A stretch of 64,000 nt of DNA from Silene conica (taxonomy: Eukaryota > Streptophyta > Magnoliopsida > Caryophyllales > Caryophyllaceae): the NCBI GenBank assembly GCA_029255685.2, contig CM055313.2:73262641-73326640 (forward strand). Reading direction: 5' to 3'. The notes below the pieces were generated by a model that saw nothing but the letters and a program-made list of their open reading frames with translations, was not told where the DNA came from and did not search any database. How positions within the stretch are numbered: the first letter of the stretch is position 1; the number at the start of each line of letters is the position of its first letter. Positions 32,983 through 44,509 of the stretch are shown in pieces. The position numbers and the translations under genes are program-made.

Positions 32983-35981
32983 TGTAACATCCCGTATTTT
33001 CGTAAAATCTAATTTAAGCGATTTTAATTATTTTAAGTAATAAAATAATATTTTAATAATGTAATTGGAAATTTTTATAAATAAATAAGATCCGCCTTAA
33101 GAACCTCCAGTTCTTAAGACGAATACAACTTGGCATAATTAAATATCCGACTCAAGTACTCGTTCCGTATCCGTTTAAAAGTCCGTTTCATATAATTATT
33201 CGGAAAGGACCCACTTGTACCTTATAAACCCTATATGTCGACATCTTCTTCTCCCTCAAATTTCATTTTACTGTAACTCTAATCCTTCAAAACCTCCTTA
33301 AAACCCTTCCTTCTTTTCGAGTTTTCTCCATCATCCGTTCATCGAATTGCGAAAGTAAGTACATTTTCGGAATCCTCGCGCGAATTCCAAGACATCCATC
33401 ACTTTCGTTTTTCATTTTATCGACTTCAAAAATCGGGCTGTTTTGCCTTTAATCCGTTTTTGTTGTTCTTAAACCGTTTTCTTTGTTGTAGGGGTTGGCC
33501 TTGACGATCCCGACGTGGACTCTTACGTTGTAGAGGAGGATCAATCGCCGGATTAAGCTTTAAGGTGACGATAATGAGAAACTCGGCCTATTTGTGAATA
33601 TTAGCACTTTTGTTGTGTTTCTTATGTTGATTCTGATTTTGTTAAAGTATGTTGTTTAATGGACTTAGTATCATGTTTAGGATGTTGAATATGTAAAGAA
33701 TTCATGCCTAAAGATGTTGTTAGGTGTTCATATGTGATTTTCAGTTTTTCCTTAAGTTCAGACGGATACATTGGATTTATCATTGAGGATTGTTATGGGA
33801 TTGTATGCTGATAAGATAGTGATATTAGGTGTGTATGATATTGGGCAAATCATGCTTGTTGTGATTTCTGAAGTTTACATGTCGATTTATGAAGTTTTGT
33901 GATGTTGCGAAAAATGCGTTTTCGGTATCAGGCTCTCTGAGCCGGTCGACCGACCGGCCGCCGGTCGACCGGCCGGGAGAGCAAATAGGGTATTTTTTCG
34001 AGATTTTTGGGAATTTGGCTTAGGACTGCCAGCCGGCCGACCGGCTGCCTGCCGACCGGCTGGTGGTCATTTGTGTAGTTCATGTTTTGCGAAAAACCTT
34101 AATAGCATGGGAGCCCAGCCGGCAGACCGGCCGCCTGCCAGCCGGCTGGGAGTGCATATGGGGATGGATACGATTTTAGTAAAGGCTAGGGAATGGGGTT
34201 CCCAGCCGGCCGACCGGCTGCCTGCCGACCGGCTGGGAGTCCTTCTTGGTGTTTTCTCGGTTTTTGAAAAGAGATGTAGGCTGAGGGGTTGCCAGCCGGC
34301 CGACCGGCTGCCTGCCGACCGGCTGGGGATCCCTGTATGTCATTTTTGAGTTTTCGTAATTTGATCATAACTATCAAACGGTTTATCGGTTTTACTTGAA
34401 ACTTGTTTTGTGTACCTTTGACATGTATTTGAGGTCCCCGGAGGATGGGCAACATTATATTGGGTTCGGGAATATGGTGAGGATAGAGACCCCCCGGTCG
34501 GGCAACCGAAAGGGAAATCGGCTCTCCCTCATCCTAGTTCTCGAGGTCAATTAAGTGTTGATTAGAAGTTAAAGGTAGAACTATAGAGTAGTTCATAGAC
34601 TTGAATGATATTGTTTTGTTGCGTATTAAGTTATGCGTTAAGATGTCGCCTCTGAACTTAATACGTAGGTCGTTTGTCATGTATAGGGGTATGCGTTGAG
34701 TTTTCGCCTCTGAGCCCTATATGTGTTTGTTTGTCGTGTATGGAACCATGCGTTGAGTTTTCGCCTCTGAGTTCTATACATGTCTGTTTGTCGTGTCTGG
34801 GACATGCGTTGAGTTTTCGCCTCTGAGTCCAGACATGTGTGTGTGATCGCGTCAGGACATGCCTTAAGCTGGCCTCTGAGTCTGACGAGTAGAGCAACTG
34901 CACGACGGGGCAGTCAGGTTGTCATACCTTACCCGGAGTGCAGGTGTTTGGTGCTAGAACATGCGTTGAGTTTTCGCCTCTGAGTCTAGTATCTTGTGAT
35001 GTAGTAGGGGTCCATGCGTTGAGTTTTCGCCTCTGAGTTCCTTACTTGTTTTAGTGAATTGAATGTTAGTCCATGCGTTGAGTTTTCGCCTCTGAGTCTA
35101 ATGTTCAGTGATAGCCGGTCCATGCGTTGAGTTTTCGCCTCTGAGTCCTTGCTTGATGATGTGAATTTGGTATTTGGGTTATGCGTTAAGATGTCGCCTC
35201 TGAACCTTTATACTTGCTGAATGATTTAGTACCTAGGTTATGCGTTAAGATGTCGCCTCTGAACCTTTGTATTTGCTGTTTATATCTGCTTGCCTTGATG
35301 ATGGTACAGTGTCAGATATGCATGGTTGTTACCGTTGTTATGAGTTGTGGTTAAATCATCCAAGGCATTGGATGACTCTTAGTTCGGTTTCATAAATGAT
35401 TAGATTGAAAGACCCCCCGACTGGGTAACCAGTAGGGAAACCGGCTCTCCTTCTTATCTGTTTATGAAGTTAGTTGAGAGCCGTGCATGGTAATCGCATG
35501 TTAGTAAGAGATCAGGTGATGAGTTGTTTATGCTTCACATGTTGATATGTGTTGGAGTATTCTGTATTGTTTTATATGTTACGTGTTGTCACAAAAGGTG
35601 GCTAGGAGAACTCTAGTCACTCCCCACTGATTGTGGCGTACATGTTTTCATGTATGTAGGTACATGCAGGGTTGGAGATCAGGGTTACAGGAGAGCTAGC
35701 GAGTGATGATCCATTCATCAGACGACTTACCTGTTTACGCTTAGCTAGACTCTTAGACTTTTACTGTTTACGCTTTTGTGCCTGTAGGGATGTACCATCC
35801 CAGGCGATGTATATATTTCATTTCCGTACTTAGAACTGTTACTTATCTATTTTGGTTTCCAGTTTCAGTTTATGTTTCAGTTTAAGACTTCTCGCATGTT
35901 TTATCTTCTAAAAGTTTTAATTCCGCTGCATTTTTGGTACTTTTATGTGTTTATATTTCCGCTTTCGCGAGGGGTTTTACA
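32983..35981 (+). repeat. Gypsy 3' LTR (2999 bp)
   Basis: Same length as the 5' LTR, and every feature is displaced by 7667 bp: the GC-rich inverted repeats at 33941-34327 and the hairpin array at 34621-35277. No mismatch was noticed on inspection. Confidence 0.95.
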
Positions 35982-36475
35982 GTATTAACTGTTCTAGGTC
36001 TTTGGTCTTAAGGTAACAAAAAGGGGGTTTTATGTTTGTGTTTTGGTCTCAACTAAGTCTAACAAATAAAACAAGAACGAAACTGAAACTTAGATGTGAT
36101 AATAAAAGAGATGCTAGGATGAATGGGTCACTATAGCTATGATGGCAGACGGTTTAGGTCAACATGCATTATAGTCGTGTAAGGGGTATAACAAGTCCTT
36201 TCAGTCCGAGTTAACTAATAGCTCATTTCGGCCTATGCTATTAGTCCCTAGGTCTCACATATTCTAGTTGTCAACATGATAGGTGATTCCTAATGTCTAA
36301 GTCACATACCCTTCGGTCTTAGTAACTTAGCTGTCTTAAAACGTTAACTAATGCCCTTCCCTTATCTTTCGATCCCCGGGTTGGTCATTACTAAGCATCT
36401 AACAAGTCTCCTCTCGGTCTCATTGAAAGATATTGCACTTAACGAACAAAAACAAGTCTGATCATACACGAAGTC

Positions 36476-36550
36476 GGTCGACCGACCAGCTAATCCGGTC
36501 GATCGACCAACCTACTCAGTCGACCGACTAGAGAAGCCTATCGGTCGACC
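36476..36550. repeat. Phased GGTCGACCGACC motifs in solo LTR Y, cluster 1
   Basis: GGTCGACCGACC at 36476, GGTCGATCGACC at 36497 and AGTCGACCGACT at 36518 are 21 bp apart. A fourth shorter core (GGTCGACC, 36543) follows at 25 bp. Confidence 0.88.
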
Positions 36551-37083
36551 AAGCATTGTTACGGGTTGCCTTAAACTGCGCCATATATCTACGCTATATT
36601 CGCCTACATTCTAACATATGAGGGTTTAGCTACTCATGATATTGATGAAAACAGTAATATAACGATAACAACAATAAACATCATGATTAAGACGATAATA
36701 CAGCAATTAACAAGAACAAAGGCTTGGGATTCTAACTATCCGGTATACAAATATTGCAAATTATGAATAAAACTGAATAAAGAACGATGATTACCGTAGC
36801 AAAGATGGAATGGGAACTGAAAGATTGAACCTTTATTAAAACCTTGCATGGAACGGAAATTGTATATGAAAAACACTAACAAAACTGACTAATTTATTTG
36901 AGAACTAAAACTAATGCAATTCTAAAACTAATTGAATTTGATAAAAGCTAAGTGTATGATATTGGAAGATGATTAATACAAAGGCAGAGATTAGCTTTTA
37001 TAATAATCTCTCAAGTTTCTGCTTAAACCTAATCACGTTCATGGACTTTGCCTTGTTTCTGATTTTTCCGAAATAGGGCTTGT

Positions 37084-37221
37084 GGTCGACCGACCAGTGG
37101 CGTTGGTCGGTCGACCGACTATCAGGTTCTCCAATGCTTCTGACTTTGTAATTAGGAATTCTGAAAATTGTTTGACAGGTACATTATTGGTCGACCGACC
37201 AGTAAGCTTGGTCGGTCAACT
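37084..37221. repeat. Phased GGTCGACCGACC motifs in solo LTR Y, cluster 2
   Basis: Two pairs. GGTCGACCGACC at 37084 is followed by its reverse complement GGTCGGTCGACC at 37105, and GGTCGACCGACC at 37189 by GGTCGGTCAACT at 37210. Both pairs are 21 bp start to start, and the pairs are 105 bp apart. Confidence 0.88.
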
Positions 37222-38280
37222 GATGTACCTGTTGTATCAGTCATCGTTGCTCCTGAAAACAGTCCTTTGGGTCTGGAATGCGCGCTAGACTTCGTTCCTT
37301 CATTATTCCTTCGTGTCCTTAGCCATGCAAATCACTTGACGACGGGTTTGACTTGAAATCGGCTTGTTTCCGCATAAATCTGCAATAAAGCATAAAAATA
37401 CAAAAGTAGACGAAATAGGAGAAATAATAGCCAAAAACCTGTAAATGAGCTCAGAAATGCGTGTAAAAATAGATGCAAAACATCATAAAACAGACACGCA
37501 TCATTCGTCAAGCACATCGTTGTTGGTTCGCCAAGCTCGCTACCGCCCTTAGAGAGTATGGCTTCATTCACTCTTACTTCGATTATTCTTTGATCTCTTA
37601 TTCCAATAGTGAAGTCCGTCTTTTTGTGCTCTTTTATGTTGACGACCTTGTTATTGCGGGAAATCATAATTTCGCTATCACTGCCTTCAAAACATACTTG
37701 GGAAATTGTTTTCGTATGAAAGATTTGGGGCTATTAAAATATTTTTTGGGCCTTATGGCAGCCCATGGTGACGAAGGTGATTTTTTTAACTCAACAGATA
37801 TATGGCATTGAATAATCACTGAAACGGGTTTACGTGGTGCGAAACCATGTAATACACCAACCGAACAAAGTCACAAGCTTGAATTGGTGTCGCGGAAGGG
37901 GCATTTTTAGATGATGCAGAGCCTTATCATCATCTTGTTGGGCGACTTGTTTGCCTTGCTGTAACTCGCCCCGACGTTACTTATTCCGTTCATCTTTCTC
38001 AATATTTGCAAAAACCAGGACAAGCACAATTGGCGGCAGCTCTGCGGGTTGTTCGATATTTAAAAGTTAGTCCGGGACAAGGGATTCTTTTGCGTTCCGA
38101 TGACAAGCTCACTATTGATGGTTGGTGTGACTCTAACTGTGCCGGCTACCTTAATTCTCGTCGTTCAGCCACTGGGTGGAACCGTTCTATGGTCACGCTT
38201 GTGTGTGAATTAAAATGGCTTAAGGGGCTTCTATCTAGCTTGGATATCTCACTTTCTTTTGGCTATGCGTTTGTTTTGTG

Positions 38281-39945
38281 TAGGGCTGAGCAAAAAAAAC
38301 CGATCCGAATTTTTAAACCGCAAAAAAACCGGAAATTCGGTTTTTTTACTAAACCGGTATCCGAACCACATTTTTTAGTGTTAATCCGGAGCGGATGTGG
38401 ATCTCATTTATTCAAAATCGGACCCCGATTTTTTAAACCAGTTTAATAAAAAATCCTAAAATATATTCTAACTTTCTAAGTCTAAGCTTAAGCTGTCTAA
38501 TTAAGTCTAAAATAAAATCTAAAGACCGATTTACTACTAACTATACCAATATAATATAACTAGTTTTATGCCCGTGCAAAAAATATGCACGAATTGAGAT
38601 ATATTAATTGATACGACACTGAAGTGATGAAACTTAGCCGAGTTGTAGTATGTGATAAGAAACTAATTAAGAATATTAGCAATAAGAACATACAAAACTG
38701 ATGACAACTACCTTTTTATTGACTCGTTTCAACTGTAATATACCGAGTAAAATATAAGTGTTTCCCCGTTTATTTGGATGTCATAAGTTTTATTAAAATA
38801 CACTCATATATATTAAACAAACGTATGAAATGCAAGTGAAAAGAGAATTTTTAATTTATATGACATAAAATTAATATGAGATTTATACATATATTTTTAT
38901 GATTTGTGAGCAATGTATATCTTTCAGACGCTATGTAAAATATTAATTTTAGAGAACGAAATATAAGAAAATTTTTTGAATTCAAGTGTCGGAAAGAAGA
39001 TCAATTAATTAATGAAATGAGAGAATAATTAAATATATAAACAAAGTGAGGGTCCCACATAGATTAATGTTTTTTCGCTCATAAAATTCAACGGCTAATA
39101 GAAAGCCAAAAAATGCTATTCATTTTATAGCAAAAGGATAGTAATAATACCATTACCATTTTGCCCATTTACCAATACATATGCCCGTATTAGTCTATTA
39201 CCAATTACCATAGGTCTAAACTCTAAATTAATCTAAAAACCTAAACTTAAAAATTATCCAAATCCTAAAAGTAAACAAACAGGCACGCCGCACGCAGCTT
39301 CTCACTTTTTCAATTCTCACTATCTCAGTCCTCTTCGTCTAATCTTCTTCAACTCTTCGTCTAGATCTACTGTCTTCTCATCAAAATTTCGATATCTTAG
39401 CAAATAAGGTTTGTTTATTCATTCTTTTATACATTTTATAGATATATTTCGATCTTTGTTCATTAATGAGATGTTTTATTCGTATTTTATAGATATATTT
39501 CGATCTTTGTTCATTAATGAGATGTTTCATTTGTATTTTATAGATATATTACGATATTTCTGTTTTTGTTCAGTGTTTCGTTTATATATTTTTTTGAAAT
39601 TTTCCAAAGTTGTATATTTTTATACCAACACAAACACAAAGCGTTGCTTTTGATTTCTTATTTTTTTTTTTCCAGGAAATCATTTTCCCAAATTCTATTG
39701 TAATTCTAATTTACTACAAGAGCTTCTACAAGGAAAACATGGCTTTCGTGGTTTTGTGAAACCGGTTTCAAAACCGGTGCGGTTAAACCGGATTTCCGGA
39801 TTCGGTTTCCATTTTCGAAAAAAAACGGTATACCGAATAAATCCGATGCGATACCGGTATCATGAAATGAAAATTTTTAAAAACAAGTTACCGGTTTTTA
39901 AATTAAAGCAAAACCGGTACGGTATACCGCTTTTGCTCAGCCCTA
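38281..39945. mobile_element. Non-autonomous hAT element 3 inside Copia-3
   Basis: The ends TAGGGCTGAGCAAAA and TTTTGCTCAGCCCTA are perfect 15-bp inverted repeats. The flanking octamers GTTTTGTG and GGTTCGTG match at six of eight positions, consistent with an old hAT duplication. The ends are filled with AAACCGG, CCGGTTT and GGTATACC words. It interrupts the RNase H part of Copia-3 between VL and DNESALHF. It has no transposase. Confidence 0.85.
38560..39143 (-). mobile_element. Possible Helitron (minus strand) within hAT element 3
   Basis: On the minus strand a short hairpin (CGTGCA...TGCACG, 38573-38591) is followed by CATAAAACTAG and then T, the usual Helitron 3' end (hairpin, CTAG, insertion before T). 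The 5' end is a guess: a TC preceded by A lies near 39143. No Rep/helicase frame is present, so it would be non-autonomous. Confidence 0.4.
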
Positions 39946-40185
39946 GGTTCGTGACAATGAGTCTGCCTTACATTTTACCCGTAATCCCATTTTTCACGAA
40001 CGCACGAAGCACATCGAAATCGATTTTCCCTTCATTCGTGATGCCATTTCCAAAGGTTTAATCATACTGCTTCATGTGTCTACGCACGAGCAACTTGTCG
40101 ATATTTTTACAAAGGCATTGGGAGCACCTCAGTTTTATTACATTCTACGCAAGCTTGCTATTCTTGATCTCCATGCTCCAATTTG

Positions 40186-40535
40186 AGGGATTATTACGGA
40201 AATTATGGTACGATGTACCAAATTTATAACAATTAGTGAAGATTATGGTTCAATAAACCCACGGCTTGTTAGTAATCAGGGTAATTGTATTCAATGATGG
40301 CTCTTGGTATGGTGAAAAGAGATGTATAAATACCTTGAGTTATTTTGATTGTAAATCAGAAAAACGATTCCCCAAATAACATAAACATTTCCTTTCTCTA
40401 GTTTATCAAGCCATAATCCTTAATTGATAAACAATTAAACATATTAATTTCACTAATTGGTAAACCCTAATAATCTTCTCTATATCAATACAAGAACATT
40501 TCGTGCAATTTCGTGCGTCCACATCATCACATTCA
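40186..40535 (+). repeat. Probable 3' LTR of Copia-3
   Basis: It follows TTTGAGGGAT (purine tract) after the pol stop and continues through AAATTATGGTACGATG to about CGTCCACATCA. A TATA-like GATGTATAAATACC lies at 40320-40333. Ends are approximate because no second LTR is available for comparison. Confidence 0.5.
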
Positions 40536-40539
40536 TTTT

Positions 40540-40934
40540 CTTTTATTTTTTTATTTTTAAATAAATGTAGGACCCACCACATAAAAAATATGGAATTAAT
40601 CTATGAAAAACCAAATTTGTTATTAAAATTTCATCGAATAATCAATACAAAACTTCAATGAATCACCATCCTCAATTCCATTTATTTTGTATAAATAATA
40701 CAATATGAAAATGCAGAATTTGCCCAATAGGCCACACAGTCTATCAATACTAATAAATAAAATAAAAAGATGAACAAAAAACATTATTAGACAATGAAAA
40801 TATAAATGATAAAAAATGGTAAAACAAATAACGTTATAATATTATTTTACAAGCTTTTAACCCTAACGTTTGAGTTTTGACCGTAATCATTATTAAAATT
40901 ATACCCGTGCAATTTTGCACGGGTTAAAAACTAG
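40540..40934 (+). mobile_element. Possible Helitron 3' end
   Basis: The hairpin CCCGTGCAATTTTGCACGGG (40904-40923) is followed by TTAAAAACTAG and T at 40935, a textbook Helitron terminus. It closely resembles the minus-strand end at 38560 (TTTTGCACGGG, CTAG). The start coordinate is arbitrary because the 5' TC end was not identified. Confidence 0.4.
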
Positions 40935-41489
40935 TTTTACTAAATGGATAATTATGATCCATTGTACCGGTTTCTAAAGCAATTGGAATTAATTTTATGG
41001 AAAATGGTACCTATAATTATATAAGAGCTAAAAGGACATCTAATGAAAAGATGATGAAAAGTATACATTAATGAGTAAAATTCGTATATAAAAAAATATA
41101 TAAAAAAGTAATGCGATACAAATTCACCCATCTATTTACGAAAATTGATCACTTTTGAAACTTTCACACACAATACTAAATTAGCCCATAAAGTACTGGG
41201 ACATTTAAAGTTGCACTACCTTTGGTAAGATCCACTAATACAAGGCTGGCTAACATCAATGGCCCAAAGAATAGTGGACTGTACGTTTGTTCTTAGAGGT
41301 GTACATCATAGAGGACCGGCCCGCCTTTGTGGGCATATTCTCACTAACTACACTGAATATAAATATGATATACACTTATAATTACACTAATTACATGGTA
41401 CAAGAATGTTGCGAATTATAATTCTCACTCCTAAATTCTATCAGAAAATCAAGTAATACAAAGTCTCCAACTATCGTGCCTTAGCTTGA
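40935..41489. other. 3' flank of the DUF247 gene
   Basis: AT-rich, no gene or repeat recognised. It should contain the 3' UTR of the minus-strand gene. Confidence 0.35.
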
Positions 41490-43668
41490 TCATTTTTTCT
41501 GGTAGTACGGTAAAATAGCATACACTGCCTGCATTACGGTCAATCCCAACAAAATAGCGGCCGCTAACGCAGATATGAACGACCAAGGAGTATTAAAATA
41601 CGTATACTTAAAACTTGCCCAATGAACATGCCAACTATTTTGGTAATAACTATTAACATCATCAAATAACTTTGCTAAGTAACATTGATCAATATCAAAT
41701 GCAACTTCCTTACCCAAGTTATTGACAAATGTCGCGATTTCGGCCTCAGTTCCGAAATAATTCTCAATAATGTTATGGTCACAAAGGTGCTCAACGTCCT
41801 TAGCCGTGTTAACCAGACTATCAACAAAAGTTGTGTACGTGGTGAAATAAGTAGAACAATTCTTGTGACATTGTTCGAATGCTACGCAGTTTGCAATTAA
41901 GGAGGTCATGAAATCATCAAATGTTACCGTTGGCATTTCTATTACGCCGTGATTGAACTTGATTCCTAGGAAGGTTTGGGCTTCACCCGGATGGAGTTCG
42001 ATTCCGGCGCGTCGCAGCTTTGAGACTGGTAGGATTATTTGGGTTGGAGTTGGGTTTCTTTTGGATCGGGTTTTTGGAATCAGTTCTTGTGTTATGAAGC
42101 TTGATCGTAAGAGGTCCAGTAAATGCTTGGGCTTTAGATCCTGCCACCAAGAACATATAAACCAATTATTAGTTGGGCCGACTGGGGAATAATTTAGATA
42201 CAAGCTAACAATTATTCGAGAATAACATATACTTCCTCCGTTCAAATCCAAAGTGCATATATGCTTTTTGCACAAATATTAAGAAAAATGTTAAAAAATT
42301 ATTAAAAGTACAATTGGAAGTGTGTATGATGTTTTTTATTAATTTAAATGTGAGATGTTTGGTTAAAGGTGGATCATTTAGTGATATTTTGTGTAAATAA
42401 TTAGTATTCACAAGGATAATTTAGTAATTTTTTTGACTTTATTAGAAAAGTGGTAGTTTGGATATGAATGGATTAAAATGGAATATGTGTAGGTTGGATT
42501 TGAATGGAGTAAGTATTAGTCGAAACTGTGCAAATGTCACCTATCTTATTAGTTGATAAAATCATAAGAGCTCATATTTAGAATTTGGGTTCAAATGCCA
42601 TCAGCATTATGTTTACTCATGTGACACTTTACTGCAAATATGAGAATAACGTTTGAGACGGTCTTATGGCATCAAATGTTAATCCATCCTATTCAGTTAG
42701 AAAACCAATTATTGTTTTCCAACTCCGCTTTTTCGTTGTAAATGAAGCCACAAGAACAGTTTTAATATTGACGAAATTTGAACACGGGTCATGAAAACCA
42801 CTTCTCAGGTGAAATAATTAACATATGCACATTCGATTGTACTTTTATGCAAACATAACCAGGAAAATAATGAATCTAACATGAAAAGCATGAAAGAATA
42901 ATTGAAAAGTGAAATAGAACAAACCTTGTAGCTCCATATGACTTCATTGGGCCTTTGAAGAGTATAATTGAAAAAGTCCAAACACAAAGTTGCAAGATTA
43001 TACTTAAAGCCCGCTTCATTTCCATTATCATCATCATCACCTTGATAAGTCAAATCAAACAAAATTTGCAACACAAAATATGGAATTTGATTTTCAAACC
43101 TATGTAAATCCCTAAGAAGTGCAGGAAAAATCCATGACATTGATGCAATTGGATCATCAATTTCAAATGGTACAACTTTAGCCACTTTCCTAAAAAGTTC
43201 AACTATAAAACACCCATCAACAACTATCATTTCCAACAATTCTTCACCCTCCAAATGAATCATCTCTGAGTAACATTCCCTTATCTCGGCCTCGTATCGA
43301 GCTACCGAGTCGAAAAGGGCTATTAGGGTTAGCTTGGTTCGAGTCAATAGTTGACCTAAGTACTGGTATTTGTGTTCTTCCATCATTTGAAAGTGGGTAT
43401 GACCATGGTGAAATGGTCCTATGGAAATTATTTGGGGTTGGTAGAGTTTACCGTTTACTTCTGTGAATGTTTTTGGTACTTTGAAAATTGAGCATGTTCC
43501 TCTTCCTACTGATTTGCTTAGGATTTTGGGATCCGTGGACATCTTCTTGTGGATCGTGTCTAGGCGATCGACGTCTATTGTAATGACGTCGGTCGCCTGG
43601 TGGTTGTGGTCGTGATTGTGGTCGTGGTTATGGTTGGTTGTCATGGGGTGTAGCATGACTTCCTTCAT
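41490..43668 (-). CDS. DUF247 / UPF0481 membrane protein, two exons
   Basis: Exon 1 is 43668-42925 and exon 2 is 42140-41490. The donor TACAAG|GTTTGT and acceptor GGTGGCAG|GATCTA join in phase 0, giving about 464 residues, normal for this plant family (roughly 400-550). The N-terminus is histidine-rich (NHNHDHNHDHNH). DUF247 hallmarks follow: CSIFKVPKTFTEVN, YQPQIISIGPFHHG, the acidic EEHKYQYL helix, YSEMIHLEGEELLEMIVVDG, and ENQIPYFVLQILFDL. Exon 2 carries LPVSKLRRAGIELHPGEA and KFNHGVIEMP. The protein ends with one membrane helix (FISALAAAILLGLTVMQAVY) near the C-terminus, as usual. The biochemical role of DUF247 proteins is poorly known, although some act in self-incompatibility in grasses. 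Both exons are open and look functional. Confidence 0.93.
42232..42513. mobile_element. Stowaway-like MITE upstream of DUF247 exon 2, in the intron
   Basis: The ends CTTCCTCCGTTCAAATCCAA and (inverted) CTTACTCCATTCAAATCCAA match at 18 of 20 positions, and the element is flanked by TA on both sides. It lies within the 784-bp intron of the DUF247 gene. Confidence 0.8.
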
Positions 43669-43994
43669 GATGTTGGAACTGGATTTGTTTACAAGGTTTC
43701 TAAGAGGAGAATGTCAAATGTGGATTTATTTTGCAGAATACATTTATTAAAAATGTTTGATGATTTGCTGGATTATGCTTAGAATTAGATTGTTCATACC
43801 TTCATACCCATTTTGATTATTATATGCCAATTCAACTACTTTTGGCCTCTTAATTACCCATTTTTTAAATTATTTACTATTTACTTAAACAAACAAATAA
43901 TTGAAAATTTCATATAAACCAATAAATATAATCATTCGTTTTGAAACATAAACATAAATTGATAATTAGATTAAAAATTTAGCGTAAAATATTA

Positions 43995-44251
43995 TTCCCT
44001 CCATTCAAATTCACTTTGTATGTTTGCTTTTTCACATTAGGCAACGCACATTTTACTTGCTAAATATCTTTAGCTACGTATTCGCAAAATTTATAAAGTT
44101 AGATATTTTCAATGTACTCGTGAACACGAATAAAAAGATCCCACATGAATATATTTTCTCTTACATATTATGAGAAAAATAAAATTGAACATTTAATTGT
44201 AAATAATGTACAAAATAGAAATATATAAAGTGAATTTAAATCGAGGGACTA
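43995..44251. mobile_element. Stowaway-like MITE upstream of the DUF247 gene
   Basis: The inverted ends CCCTCCATTCAAATTCACTTT and AAAGTGAATTTAAATCGAGGG are flanked by TA. The element is related to but distinct from the intronic one. It lies about 330 bp 5' of the DUF247 start codon. Confidence 0.7.
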
Positions 44252-44509
44252 TATAAAGAAAATCTCATAAAATCATGGACTCCTCCGTCCTCTAATAACA
44301 CAATAATCCGTATCTGTCTTAGAAGGACAAGCAAAAGAGTACATATTATTTTCTAAACAAGTGAGAAGGACAAGGTTGTTTGTAATTCTTTAACATAAGA
44401 AATGATGATATGGTGTAAGCGAATGAATGAGTGCAAGTTATCGAGGGACACGTATAATTGATACGAAATGAGGAGTATGTTTCTTGGTTTGAAGCCTAAC
44501 AATGACCCA

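Larger units (their letters stand above)
25316..35981 (+). mobile_element. Gypsy chromovirus-like element (10.67 kb), intact
   Basis: LTRs 25316-28314 and 32983-35981 are each 2999 bp. The flanking duplication is GTATT (25311-25315 and 35982-35986). The primer site TGGTATCAGAGC is at 28317, the single 1478-codon gag-pol is at 28481-32917, and the purine-rich tract GAAGTTGGGGTGAT is directly before the 3' LTR. I found no difference between the LTRs wherever I compared them, and three frames inside them translate identically. The pol order (RT, RNase H, integrase) and a C-terminal chromodomain-like end point to a Tekay/Del-type chromovirus. Confidence 0.95.
25214..37503. mobile_element. Solo LTR Y (~1.62 kb), itself split by the Gypsy element
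   Basis: Begins TGATACCCGTCG at 25214 and ends ACACGCATCA at 37503, with exact target duplication TTCGT at 25209-25213 and 37504-37508. Removing it restores the Copia-3 reading frame (GLR-QAH). The Gypsy insertion takes up 25316-35981 with GTATT duplicated, leaving about 1.6 kb of its own sequence. There is no coding frame, primer site or second LTR, so it is read as a solo LTR of a Gypsy-like family. The transcription strand is undetermined because both ends fit TG...CA. It contains phased GGTCGACC palindromes. Confidence 0.83.
25021..40185 (+). pseudogene. Copia-3: degraded pol fragment in three pieces
   Basis: Piece 1 (25025-25213) encodes Copia RT ([20 protein letters not shown], then KKSLYGLR). 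The frame continues at 37509 with QAHRCWFAKLATALREYGF and FYVDDLVIAGN, then RNase H-type sequence up to 38280. It resumes after 39953 with [21 protein letters not shown] and [14 protein letters not shown] to a stop at about 40183. Piece 2 has frameshifts (near 37745 and 37905) and an internal deletion after RRSATGW. The 5' half of the element is missing. The two gaps are exactly the insertions of the 1.6-kb solo LTR and hAT element 3. Confidence 0.85.
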
